Assembly (NCBI RefSeq): GCF_026020075.1
Contig: NZ_CP102772.1
Span: 3,322,501-3,386,500 of the forward strand
Reading direction: 5' to 3'
From: Bosea sp. NBC_00550
Lineage (GTDB): Bacteria > Pseudomonadota > Alphaproteobacteria > Rhizobiales > Beijerinckiaceae
Length of the DNA stretch: 64,000 bases
In this document: one piece after another, positions 26,725 to 35,166 of the stretch
How positions within the stretch are numbered: the first letter of the stretch is position 1
Layout: every line of letters starts with the position of its first letter
Notes under the pieces: generated by a model
Database searches by the model: none
What the model saw: the letters and a program-made list of their open reading frames with translations, nothing else
What the model was told of the DNA's origin: nothing
Program-made: the position numbers and the translations under genes

Positions 26725-29700
26725 GGCTGGCTCTCGCCGAAACAGCGTTCCCGAGGATAAAGCACCCCATCGCGTCGAGCCGGATCGACGGCGATTCAAT
26801 GCTCGGCAGAATCGACTCGATCAGTGCGATATCATCGCGCGCCATCGTATCGCCAGCAAACTGGCGGCGCTGAAGCCGGTATTTGCGGCGCTGCAGATCG
26901 CTCGTCGCGAGGGTGGTTGCAGCCATTATCGCCTCCAGGACACCCGGCTGTTCGGACAAAATCTGGCGGGCACCGTCACGCACGCGCCGGCAAACCGCCG
27001 GGAACGCGGCGGGATCGATGAACTCGGCGAGGATGTGCGGCCGACTTCCCAGATTGAGGTCGGCGCTCGGTCCCTTGCCGTGACCGCCATAGGGTTTTGA
27101 CAGGACCGCGAGCAGCGCCGGATCGATGACCGCATCGCCATTGATGTCAATGAACAGGGTCTGTTCGCTTAGCGCGAAATAACGCTGTGCCCGACGCGAC
27201 GCGGCAAGTTCGGCCCGCGACGGCGCCAAGAGGTCGGCGATGTCGAGGCTGGGCTCGATGGTGAAGCAGAGCTTGAAGCCGATCCAGGCATCACCGAGCC
27301 AGTCTGGAACGGTGCGATAGGTGATGAATGCGGTCCCCCGATCGTCCCAGCGCGTAAAGCGGGCCAACACGTCGATCAGGGGAGTTCCAGGCCGAAGCAA
27401 GGTCACGGCGGCGCGGCGTGTCGCGATCCGGCGCTTCCAGCTCAGCGGCCGAGTGTCATCGAGTTCAAGCTGCTGCTGCCAAGGGAATCTGGGTATCAGC
27501 GTCTGCTTGGTGAAACTTAGCTTGAACGGATCTTCCTCCGGCCAGGCGAACGGGCGCTTCTTGAGCTGCAACGTTCCGATCAACCACTGATCGACGCCCG
27601 CTTCGAGCGCTGCCTCGTCGATCTCGGCGTCGTCCAACGCCTGGATAAATGTCTCGACGGGCTCCTCGGCCAAGGCGATCCGATCGAGGGCATATTGCTC
27701 GTCTTGCGACTTTCGCTCGTCGGCAACTCGGCTGCGGATGTCCGCGGCAAGCGCGACGAGCGCATTGGGTCCCGACATCAGCAGTGCTTCGAACGCCTGG
27801 GCCTCGAAACCCTCCAGTAGGAACTGCACATCGCTGATCGAGCGATGGAAAATCGACAGGCCCTCGGCCAGTAACTCGTGCCAGGCCGCAAAGGGGCTAT
27901 CGTGTTCGTCGGAAGGCAGCAGGGTCCGGTGTCGGATGATGTTCTGGCGGCGGCCATAGCGGTCGAGACGACCGATGCGTTGTTCGATTCGGGCGGCGCT
28001 CAGCGGCAGATCGAGATGTACGATCGCGTCGGCGAAGCTGAGATTGAGACCTTCCTCGGCCGACCGATCGAGAGTAAGGATCGCGGCGTCCGGCGCTTGT
28101 GCGAACAGCGCCACGACATCCTTGTCGGCATCGGGTCCGGCACGCTCGACGAGTAGCAGACAACGCGCTCCGTCCACTGCATCCTGCAGTGCGTCGTGAA
28201 ACTCCGCCGCCGTGGCTGGCGCGGTCGCAAAGACCACGATCTTGGGATGGTCGACATCCGCACGCAGTGTCTTGATCAGTCGCCGCGCGCTTTCGACCAT
28301 TGTTTCAATCCGGTCGGCGTCGTCATAATCTGCGGCCTTTTCGCGCAAGGCGTCCAGAATTTCACCCTCGCCGAGGAACATCGGGCTGGCCCCAGCCAGC
28401 CAGGCCCGAAGCGCGTCGCCGCCTTCTGAGATTGAGCCGAGCAACTCGCGATAGCGAGCGGCGAGCAGCGCGGATCCAACCTTGTGATCGACAAGTGAGT
28501 CGACAGCTGCCGACCGCCAGTCCTCAAGCGTCGCGAGCAGGAACGCGAGAACCTCGCTCGGATCGCCTTCGGTGCGAACATGGGTCAGCGCGCCACCCTC
28601 GGGGCCGCGCGGCTGAAACTCCCAGCCCTGGGCGTCGGCTCGCCGCGAGCGGATCAGCCGCTGATGAATGCGGTAGCTATCGGCGACGTGCTGCTTGAGT
28701 GTGCCACACAGGTTGCCAAGCCGCTCGGGTGCCTCACGCGTTGCGGTGATCAATTGCGGCGCTAGATCCTGCACGACAGGATCCTCGGGGAAAGTGCGGA
28801 CAAGTTCGGCGCCGCGCTGGCGCAGGACCAAGCCTGACGCGTCAGGGTCGAGACTGAGGAGCAATCGGCCAATCGCCCGCCGTTGTTCCAGTTTCACTCG
28901 GAACCCAGTCAGATCGTCGAGCGGATGAGTGAGTGGATCGAGAAGGTTGAGTAGCGCCAGAAATCTGGCTTCCTCGCCGAGCGGCGGTGTCGCTGAGAGC
29001 AGCAGCAGAACAGGTACATCGCGGGCAAGCTCTCGCAAGCGCGCCGCCGATGGACCGAGCGGCCCAGCCTCGAGCCCGACCAGATGATGCGCTTCGTCGA
29101 CAACTAATACATCCGGCGTTCGCATGACCCGCGCGATCTCGGCATGCGAACAGCACTCAAACGGCTCGCCAAACTGATCGAGGCGCAGCTTTCCGATTAG
29201 TTCGCGCCGCCACTGGTCGCAAAGCGCGGGCGGGGTAGCGATCAGCACCTCAGTGTCGGGATTGTCGATTAGGTGCTGGCGGATGATCAGCCCCGCTTCG
29301 ATCGTCTTGCCTAGGCCAACCTCATCAGCGAGCAGATAACGCTGGATCGGGTCGCTCAAGACACGGCGGACCGCGGCGACCTGGTGTGGGACGAAGTCGA
29401 TCCCGGACGATAGCAGCGAACTCAGGCCCTGCGCTGCGCTTGTAAGCGCGCGTAGCGGTGCTAATGCGGCTTGGCGTCGATCATGGAGAAACTGACTTTC
29501 AGCTCCACCGAGTGCGAGAATTTCGGCCGGGTCCTCTGGAGCATTCCAGGGGCGGACGAAGATGTCGACTTCGCTGACGTCGCGCTGTTTGCCATTTGGA
29601 AAGCGGACCTCGTAGGTGACGACGCCGTTCTCATGATGCAGATCATAACCGGTGACCCGCCCGACGCGCATGCGGTCATTTTCGCGGACATAAGCCCGAG

Positions 29701-29854
29701 TTTGCGGGCTCAAAAAGGCGCGCTCGATCTCGGAGGCGGCACATTCGATCGACTGCGTGCGCTGAAGCGAATGGAAAACAGAAATGGTGCAGCGCCCTTC
29801 GGCCGCCGCTTCCAGTTTCCCGACACCTCTGTGTCCGGGCAGTCCGACCAACAT
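26717..29854 (-). CDS. dpdE: DpdE, SNF2/RapA-like DNA translocase
   Basis: A 1045-aa protein starting at the ATG at 29854 with AGGGGG just upstream. The SNF2-type helicase has Walker A DEVGLGKT (177-184), DEAH (253-256), LLLLSATPP, and in the second lobe ILTLDRSAEEGLNLSFADA and IEQRIGRLDRYGRRQ. A tudor/SH3-like N-terminal part (MRVGRVTGY, VTYEVRFPNG) recalls RapA. Long helical regions follow. It should pump along double-stranded DNA using ATP. A 101-bp gap separates it from queC, the largest inside the operon, and on the minus strand contains TTGGCA about 17 bp from AAAGTA, a possible internal promoter for the restriction genes. Confidence 0.9.
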   Translation of the reverse strand: MLVGLPGHRGVGKLEAAAEGRCTISVFHSLQRTQSIECAASEIERAFLSPQTRAYVRENDRMRVGRVTGYDLHHENGVVTYEVRFPNGKQRDVSEVDIFVRPWNAPEDPAEILALGGAESQFLHDRRQAALAPLRALTSAAQGLSSLLSSGIDFVPHQVAAVRRVLSDPIQRYLLADEVGLGKTIEAGLIIRQHLIDNPDTEVLIATPPALCDQWRRELIGKLRLDQFGEPFECCSHAEIARVMRTPDVLVVDEAHHLVGLEAGPLGPSAARLRELARDVPVLLLLSATPPLGEEARFLALLNLLDPLTHPLDDLTGFRVKLEQRRAIGRLLLSLDPDASGLVLRQRGAELVRTFPEDPVVQDLAPQLITATREAPERLGNLCGTLKQHVADSYRIHQRLIRSRRADAQGWEFQPRGPEGGALTHVRTEGDPSEVLAFLLATLEDWRSAAVDSLVDHKVGSALLAARYRELLGSISEGGDALRAWLAGASPMFLGEGEILDALREKAADYDDADRIETMVESARRLIKTLRADVDHPKIVVFATAPATAAEFHDALQDAVDGARCLLLVERAGPDADKDVVALFAQAPDAAILTLDRSAEEGLNLSFADAIVHLDLPLSAARIEQRIGRLDRYGRRQNIIRHRTLLPSDEHDSPFAAWHELLAEGLSIFHRSISDVQFLLEGFEAQAFEALLMSGPNALVALAADIRSRVADERKSQDEQYALDRIALAEEPVETFIQALDDAEIDEAALEAGVDQWLIGTLQLKKRPFAWPEEDPFKLSFTKQTLIPRFPWQQQLELDDTRPLSWKRRIATRRAAVTLLRPGTPLIDVLARFTRWDDRGTAFITYRTVPDWLGDAWIGFKLCFTIEPSLDIADLLAPSRAELAASRRAQRYFALSEQTLFIDINGDAVIDPALLAVLSKPYGGHGKGPSADLNLGSRPHILAEFIDPAAFPAVCRRVRDGARQILSEQPGVLEAIMAATTLATSDLQRRKYRLQRRQFAGDTMARDDIALIESILPSIESPSIRLDAMGCFILGNAVSARASRG

Positions 29855-29955
29855 CCCCCTGAACAGCTTCTCGACCCTCCGCGAGCGAATCTTCTTACGT
29901 TCGCTCTTGAAGGTACTTTAATGGGAGTGGCTGAAGTGCCAACCAAAAATCGAGG

Positions 29956-30666
29956 TTAAGCGTCCGTGTTGCCTGCAAACTTGTGCCAGCCAGCACGGCG
30001 TAGTTCACAGGCTGGGCACCCGCCGCAGCCATAGCCCCAATCGTTTAGGGTTTGACGATCGCCGATGTAACAGCTGTGAGACTCGGTTCGAATTAGGTCT
30101 ACCAGATCCGCCCCCCCTAACTCGCCAGCAAGTTTCCACGTCGCCGCCTTGTCTATCCACATGAGCGGCGTGTGCAGCACAAACCGTCGTTCCATACCGA
30201 GATTGAGTGCGATCTGAAGCGCTTTGATCGTATCGTCCCGACAATCGGGATAGCCCGAGTAATCAGTCTCGCAGACTCCAGTAACAAGATGTTTGATGCC
30301 TCGGCGATAGGCGATGGTGGCCGCAAAGGTCAGGAACAGGAGATTGCGGCCGGGAACGAAGGTGTTTGGTAGTCCGCTGTCGGCCATCGCGATCTCGACC
30401 CCGGTCGTCAGGGCAGTTTCGCTTATTTGGCCCAGGACAGCGAGGTCGATCATATGATCGTCCTTCAGCTTGGCCGCCCACGCCGGAAACGACCTCCTGA
30501 TGCCGTCGCGGAGCAGTTCGCGGACTTCAAGTTCAACCCGATGGCGTTGACCGTAGTCAAATCCGATCGTTTCGACAGCGTCAAACCGATCCAGCGCCCA
30601 AGCCAGGCAGGTCGCGCTGTCCTGCCCCCCTGAGAAGAGAACGAGAGCGTGGCCTTCTCCGTTCAT
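29956..30666 (-). CDS. queC: QueC, 7-cyano-7-deazaguanine (preQ0) synthase
   Basis: A 236-aa enzyme that turns 7-carboxy-7-deazaguanine into preQ0 with ATP and ammonia. The ATG at 30666 overlaps the queD stop as ATGA; a longer frame upstream has no homology. The PP-loop SGGQDS is at 12-17, GFDYGQRH follows, and [12 protein letters not shown] and [11 protein letters not shown] are classic QueC segments. The zinc site near the C-terminus is CYIGD...[10 protein letters not shown]. All key residues are present. In this island it supplies the base that DpdA puts into DNA. A second chromosomal copy for tRNA queuosine is likely elsewhere. Confidence 0.95.
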   Translation of the reverse strand: MNGEGHALVLFSGGQDSATCLAWALDRFDAVETIGFDYGQRHRVELEVRELLRDGIRRSFPAWAAKLKDDHMIDLAVLGQISETALTTGVEIAMADSGLPNTFVPGRNLLFLTFAATIAYRRGIKHLVTGVCETDYSGYPDCRDDTIKALQIALNLGMERRFVLHTPLMWIDKAATWKLAGELGGADLVDLIRTESHSCYIGDRQTLNDWGYGCGGCPACELRRAGWHKFAGNTDA

Positions 30667-31037
30667 GCCGCGACATCCCCGCCCCAGTAGGAGCAGGACT
30701 CGGCGCCGCTGTCCCGATAGACGCTGACCTTGTGGAGATTGCCGACGACAGGGGAGAGGCGATCCCAAATCCAGCGGCTCAGATTCTCCATTGTTGCGGG
30801 GCCAAGATCGTTGACCTCGTCGAGAAAGCGGTGGTCGAGACCGTCGCGCGCCTCCTCCATCGAACGCTGCAGAAGACCGAGGTCGACCACCATACCCGTC
30901 ACTGGATCAGGCCGTCCCCGCACCGTCACCTCCGCGCGATAACTATGGCCATGGATCCGCCGGCTCGATTCTGTGTCAATCACCCGGTCGAGGGTATGGG
31001 CCGCATCAAATCGAAATTGCTTACTTATCTCAAACAT
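30663..31037 (-). CDS. queD: QueD-like 6-carboxy-5,6,7,8-tetrahydropterin synthase, catalytic Cys replaced
   Basis: A 124-aa member of the PTPS family. The ATG at 31037 overlaps the queE stop as TGATG, which fixes the start; the frame is open upstream but without homology. Zinc ligands His14 (FDAAH), His29 and His31 (IHGHSY) are present, as are the conserved LDHRFLDE and [11 protein letters not shown]. In QueD of Escherichia coli the catalytic Cys lies four residues before the first His of HGH; here that position is Ser25 (ESSRRIHGH). The protein therefore has all of the fold but not the usual nucleophile. It may be a variant, may use another residue, or may rely on a host QueD. Confidence 0.85.
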   Translation of the reverse strand: MFEISKQFRFDAAHTLDRVIDTESSRRIHGHSYRAEVTVRGRPDPVTGMVVDLGLLQRSMEEARDGLDHRFLDEVNDLGPATMENLSRWIWDRLSPVVGNLHKVSVYRDSGAESCSYWGGDVAA

Positions 31038-31669
31038 CAGCGTATCCCGATCATCTTGTGTGACTGGAGTGAAAGCCGCCACCGCGGGTTTTCGGTACAG
31101 TAAGTGATGGCCGCCGCGAGGTTGGCGGCAGCCTCCGGCGAGTCCATCGGCTGAAGAAAGAAGTGGTCAAAGGCGAGATGCTCGAAGCGGTCAGGCATCG
31201 CCTGGCGCTGCGGGTACACCAGTTTGAGTTCATGCCCCGCCGCCTGCACGAGTTGGGCATCGGCTTTTGGGCTGACACAAATCCAGTCGAGCCCGTCTGG
31301 CGCAGGCTGGGTTCCGTTAGTCTCGACGCCGATCTCAAAGTGACGCGCGTGAAGCGCTTCGATGAGGGCTTGATCAACCTGGAGCAGCGGTTCGCCTCCG
31401 GTAAGCACAACATAGCGGCGAACCATCGCGCTACCCCACTCCGCTTCTATCGCGTCGGCCAAAGCATCAGCATCGGAGAACCGACCGCCACCAGTTCCAT
31501 CCATACCCACGAAATCAGTGTCGCAAAATGTGCAGACTGACGTGGCACGGTCGACTTCCCGGCCGGACCATAGGTTGCAACCCGCAAACCGGCAGAAGAC
31601 GGCCGCTCTGCCCATCTGGGCGCCTTCCCCCTGTAGTGTCTTAAAGACCTCTTTGACAGCGTAAGTCAT
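31037..31669 (-). CDS. queE: QueE, 7-carboxy-7-deazaguanine synthase (radical SAM)
   Basis: A 210-aa radical SAM enzyme that converts carboxy-tetrahydropterin into 7-carboxy-7-deazaguanine. Iron-sulfur cysteines follow the QueE pattern C-x14-C-x2-C: Cys31, Cys46 and Cys49, with TLQGEGAQMGR and VFCRFAGCN before them. GGEPLLQ (SAM contact) and the ETNGTQ and SPKA segments are also typical. Start overlaps the previous DGQHR gene stop as ATGA; the 3' end overlaps queD as TGATG. With queD and queC it forms a preQ0 module embedded between modification and restriction genes. Confidence 0.95.
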   Translation of the reverse strand: MTYAVKEVFKTLQGEGAQMGRAAVFCRFAGCNLWSGREVDRATSVCTFCDTDFVGMDGTGGGRFSDADALADAIEAEWGSAMVRRYVVLTGGEPLLQVDQALIEALHARHFEIGVETNGTQPAPDGLDWICVSPKADAQLVQAAGHELKLVYPQRQAMPDRFEHLAFDHFFLQPMDSPEAAANLAAAITYCTENPRWRLSLQSHKMIGIR

Positions 31670-32772
31670 GATGTCCCCTCTACCGGTTCAAGCAGCGGCG
31701 CCGGTGCTGCTTTTCGCTGTTGTCGCTGGTTAGATTTCACTACCCCGACGAGATGGTGCTTGAGCAATGCAACGTCGCGATTGACGTTCTGCAACGAGTT
31801 CCATCGGCGAACCTCGCCATCGAAGTTCCACTCACCGGCAGTCCAGGCTGTCTTGCCCTTAAGACACTCCATCCCTTCCCGAAAATCTTCGGCGCTGCGC
31901 GCGTGGCTCCGCTGCGCCAGAACCTCCATGACGTCACCTAGAGCCTCGATGCCGGCGCCGTGAAGGAGCCTGGAACTCGCTGGCTTGTGGCCGTGCCAAG
32001 CGTCCGGGAAGGTCTTCTTCACGGCATCGAAAAAGTTGGAGACAAGCCGCACGCACCGTGTCGCACCTTTTGGCCCTCGAATGAGTTCCCGCATCACGCC
32101 GTTCGTCAGCGATTCCATTATGATCTTCTGCATGACCGTATCGGTGATCATACCTTCCGGCGCGGTGTGCTGCTTGATGTAGCCTCGTAGGGCGGTGTTC
32201 TCGAAGTTCAGCCGCGCGGTAATGTCCGCAGCCGTCGAGCGTCGACTGAGCCGGGGAGGCAAGTCACTCACAGTCGGAAGCAACTCATAGATTAAGGATT
32301 TTGGGAGGGGTTTTGTGTTGTTAATCAGCACGAACTGGCGCCGCAACTCGGCCTCATCTCGGCATATGAGAGCTGAAACAAAAATCTGGAAGTCGCGGTC
32401 AATCTCGGCGAGCGCCGAGAGCCGCTGCTGCCCATCGACAACGAGACCAGGTATGCCGGAACTCATGTCGATCGAGAGCCTGACAAGGCCATCACCAAGG
32501 TCCTGCATCTCGACCCGATCCGTAAATGCTACGACGATGGGGTTAGGCAGAACCGCGTTCGGCTTTTCAAGATAGTCGCGGATTTCGCGGATGTGTGCAG
32601 CGACCTGGGGTCGTTGGAAGCCCCTGAGTTCGCCTTGGGCATCCCGACCGATGCGTTCGATCGACGCGAAGCGTAGCACGTCGGCAGCCCGAGCCGCGAA
32701 ACTAAGGACAGTGTGCTCATCGCTCTGCTCCGCACAGACGCTGAGATAGGTGATCGGTTCGTTCAACGGCAC
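31666..32772 (-). CDS. Second DGQHR-domain protein (DpdB-like paralogue)
   Basis: A 368-aa DGQHR protein, a family that includes DpdB and DndB. The signature DGQQR is at 113-117, followed by FVLINNTKPLPKSLIYELLP, close to the same segment of DpdB here. The GTG start at 32772 overlaps dpdA by 56 bp, but the first residues (ITYLSVCAEQ) align with the start of the other DGQHR protein, so this start is likely right. The C-terminal half is helical (DAVKKTFPDAW is shared). Canonical clusters have one DpdB; here two copies flank dpdA, from an ancient duplication. It may form a heteromer with DpdB, or serve sequence recognition or regulation. Confidence 0.85.
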   Translation of the reverse strand: MPLNEPITYLSVCAEQSDEHTVLSFAARAADVLRFASIERIGRDAQGELRGFQRPQVAAHIREIRDYLEKPNAVLPNPIVVAFTDRVEMQDLGDGLVRLSIDMSSGIPGLVVDGQQRLSALAEIDRDFQIFVSALICRDEAELRRQFVLINNTKPLPKSLIYELLPTVSDLPPRLSRRSTAADITARLNFENTALRGYIKQHTAPEGMITDTVMQKIIMESLTNGVMRELIRGPKGATRCVRLVSNFFDAVKKTFPDAWHGHKPASSRLLHGAGIEALGDVMEVLAQRSHARSAEDFREGMECLKGKTAWTAGEWNFDGEVRRWNSLQNVNRDVALLKHHLVGVVKSNQRQQRKAAPAPLLEPVEGTS

Positions 32773-34048
32773 GCTTCAAATCCAATTTTTCGATATGGTC
32801 GTGGTAGACTACGAGATTGTGGATCCCGCGGCGTTTGTTCCGATTGCTGCCGCGAAAGATGATCACATCAATCGCGGCATCGCGGCAGATTTTGCAGGCA
32901 CACTGCTTCCAAGGCTGCTCAGTGAGGGTGATGCGATAACGCTCGGCAAGCTTTGCCAGCGCTACGCTGCTTTTGCAGTCCTCGTATGGCTTCTCTTCGA
33001 CCAAAGGGGCGCTGTAGACGAGAACATTGTGGAGTGTTTCGTCCAGATCCGCTTCGCCCCGATCGAAAGCCCGCAGTGAATTCAGCGCAAGGGCCTCAAG
33101 CCGCACCAATTCCTCCGCACGGAAGCTCCCTTTCTTGACCCCGCGTTGCAACTTGGGATTTTCAATCGCCTGCGGGACCCGGATTGAAGTGAAATAGCGA
33201 AGTGCCAGCCCCTCGCCCGGAAGATAGTAATTTTGCTTGGCGTCTTTGAATGCGCGGATCAGCGGCGAAGTCGTGTCGAAACTGGCGATGTCATAGCCGT
33301 GAAAACCATCGATATCGTCGGCCTTAGCGAAGCCGAGGATGTGCAATCGGGTCGCCGCTGGTATCGCATCACGGATAGCCTGGAGACAGAGCTTGATCTC
33401 CGGTGATTTAAGCGGGACCATCCCGCCAATCGCAAGGTAGGTGTATCCCATCGCGACCAGCCGGCGCGCCGCCTCAGCCATGCTTCCCGGTGACCAGCCC
33501 TGAACAACGCCCATGGGCGTGAACGACGCGCCCATTGCAAGAGCTTCGCGGCGAAACCCGTCTGCGTTCTCTAGCGTGATCTCGAAGCGGTTCTTCGCAT
33601 CGTCAGTACCGCCGGCTAGACCGGTCAGGGCGGGGTTAAAATCGAAAATGATGTGGTCGACAGAACATCCGTGCGTAAACCCGCACTCGTCATAGAACTC
33701 AGCCATCTCTGCCGGCGTGTATGGCGGCCGTTCTTCTTCAACATAGGTGAAGGCTCCGCAATCGCCGAAAATGTCTAGCTTCGCGAATTGGGGCGTGTCG
33801 AGCCGAAGAAACTTGCGGGCGCCAACAAGATGAAAGCGACGCGCTTGGCTGGCGGTGTATTTCCCCTTTACGCGGTGATCTCCGATGATCCCGCGTGACA
33901 CAAGGACTCCATCATAGGGCGCGTATCCGAGTATCTCATGAGGATATGCATCATCCCAATAGGGCTGACGGTCGGCGGGGCTTCGATCCGCAATGAAGTC
34001 GAACGCGGGATCGACATAGTCTAAACTATCGGCGAAAATGAACTTCAT
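32717..34048 (-). CDS. dpdA: DpdA, DNA-guanine transglycosylase (TGT-like)
   Basis: A 443-aa enzyme that exchanges guanine in DNA for preQ0, related to tRNA-guanine transglycosylase. The first catalytic Asp is Asp96 (FGDCGAFTYV) and the presumed nucleophile is Asp258 (ASFDTTSP). Substrate loop: VQGWSPGSM then AIGGMVPLKS. The zinc site Cys383-x-Cys385-x2-Cys388 with His416 (VVYHDH) matches TGT. The signature of DpdA rather than TGT is supported by the neighbours. Its ATG overlaps the dpdB stop (ATGA); its 3' end overlaps the second DGQHR gene. Defining gene of the Dpd system. Confidence 0.95.
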   Translation of the reverse strand: MKFIFADSLDYVDPAFDFIADRSPADRQPYWDDAYPHEILGYAPYDGVLVSRGIIGDHRVKGKYTASQARRFHLVGARKFLRLDTPQFAKLDIFGDCGAFTYVEEERPPYTPAEMAEFYDECGFTHGCSVDHIIFDFNPALTGLAGGTDDAKNRFEITLENADGFRREALAMGASFTPMGVVQGWSPGSMAEAARRLVAMGYTYLAIGGMVPLKSPEIKLCLQAIRDAIPAATRLHILGFAKADDIDGFHGYDIASFDTTSPLIRAFKDAKQNYYLPGEGLALRYFTSIRVPQAIENPKLQRGVKKGSFRAEELVRLEALALNSLRAFDRGEADLDETLHNVLVYSAPLVEEKPYEDCKSSVALAKLAERYRITLTEQPWKQCACKICRDAAIDVIIFRGSNRNKRRGIHNLVVYHDHIEKLDLKRAVERTDHLSQRLCGAER

Positions 34049-35166
34049 GCCGACACCCGAGCCTGCTCGCGCTCAATTCGAATGAGATGCTCACTCAGCT
34101 TATTGATGTGCTGTGGTGTGGATTGAAGTTCGTTCCAAGCTAGGCCGAGGCCCTGCCATTGCCCTTCGGTCCAGCGACAATGGGGGGCCAGTCGCGAAAG
34201 GCTCTCCATGATCACCGACGCCTTGTTGGCCGCCCCGTCTGCTCGGAGCATAATCGTATCCATGAGCGCTCCCATCGCTCGGATACCCACCGAGTGCATC
34301 AGTCGGCTGTCCTTGGGAGATTTGCCCCACGCGTCCGGGAAGGTTTTTCGGACAGCAGACCAGTAGGTTACGAGCGCATCGTACATGGCGGCGGTGTCGC
34401 TGCCCTCGCCATTATGTTTGAACTGACCCAAAGCGCCGGCCGTAGTTTTAAGGCTGGCCTTCATCGTTTCGATCAGGGCGTTGTCGCTCACCATGCCAGT
34501 CCCGTTCTTCGGGTCGGACTCGCGCCTGATCAGGCCATGGAAAGGCGATTTCGGATCGTTGTTCAAAAGGGTACAGAGTTCGCTGGGAAGCTGCCGAGTA
34601 GCAAGGTTTCGCGGCAGTTTGACACTGACCTCAGGCAGAAGTTCGTCGATGAGGCCGGTCGGCAGCTTTTTCGACTTGTTGACCAAGATGAATTGCTCCC
34701 GCTGCGTGGATACTTCGTCAGAGATGAAGCCGATCACGGGAACAGCAATCTGCTTGTTTTTGGCCTCAGCGAGGGCAAGAGACCGCTGCTGGCCGTCGAC
34801 AATCCACGCGGCGCGGGCGCCTTCGGGGTAAAGTGGGATCGACAGCGTGCCGGCATCGCCGACTTCGCACATATTGCCCGGGGAGCGGCCGCGGGCCGAA
34901 GCGAAGTCGACCTCATCGGAGAGGGCGAGGATGATCGCGTTCGGAAACAGCACGGGACCGCTGTCAAGGAAACTCGTGATGTCCTTCACGTGATCGCGGA
35001 TCTCACGGCGCTGAAATCCTTTCAACTCGCCGTCCTCCCGACGAACACGGCTGATGTCCGCAATCCGGTGGATGTCAGCGCCATAAAGAAAGAAGGCGTA
35101 GACCCCGGTTCCTTCGCCCTGCTCCGCCCGCACAGCGCGAACTTTGAGATATTCACGATTGCTCAT
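34045..35166 (-). CDS. dpdB: DpdB, DGQHR/ParB-like partner of DpdA
   Basis: A 373-aa protein with DGQQR at 124-128 and FILVNKSKKLPTGLIDELLP shortly after. DpdB is reported to be an ATPase needed with DpdA for base insertion, and is related to DndB of phosphorothioate systems. The N-terminus (REYLKVRAVRAEQGEG) and the FQRREIRDHVKDITSFLD segment are shared with the second DGQHR protein downstream of dpdA (FQRPQVAAHIREIRDYLE). No DNA-phosphorothioation gene is present, so this is a Dpd, not a Dnd, locus. Start and stop both overlap neighbours by four bases. Confidence 0.88.
   Translation of the reverse strand: MSNREYLKVRAVRAEQGEGTGVYAFFLYGADIHRIADISRVRREDGELKGFQRREIRDHVKDITSFLDSGPVLFPNAIILALSDEVDFASARGRSPGNMCEVGDAGTLSIPLYPEGARAAWIVDGQQRSLALAEAKNKQIAVPVIGFISDEVSTQREQFILVNKSKKLPTGLIDELLPEVSVKLPRNLATRQLPSELCTLLNNDPKSPFHGLIRRESDPKNGTGMVSDNALIETMKASLKTTAGALGQFKHNGEGSDTAAMYDALVTYWSAVRKTFPDAWGKSPKDSRLMHSVGIRAMGALMDTIMLRADGAANKASVIMESLSRLAPHCRWTEGQWQGLGLAWNELQSTPQHINKLSEHLIRIEREQARVSA

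Noticed and set aside
14449..29854. DISARM- or BREX-like system, because of large helicases plus a PLD protein
   Set aside because: No methyltransferase, PglZ or DrmB-type gene was found, and the gene set and order fit Dpd.
31666..35166. Phosphorothioation (Dnd) system, since DGQHR proteins are related to DndB
   Set aside because: No DndA, DndC, DndD or DndE genes; instead a TGT-like DpdA and preQ0 synthesis genes are present, which define Dpd.
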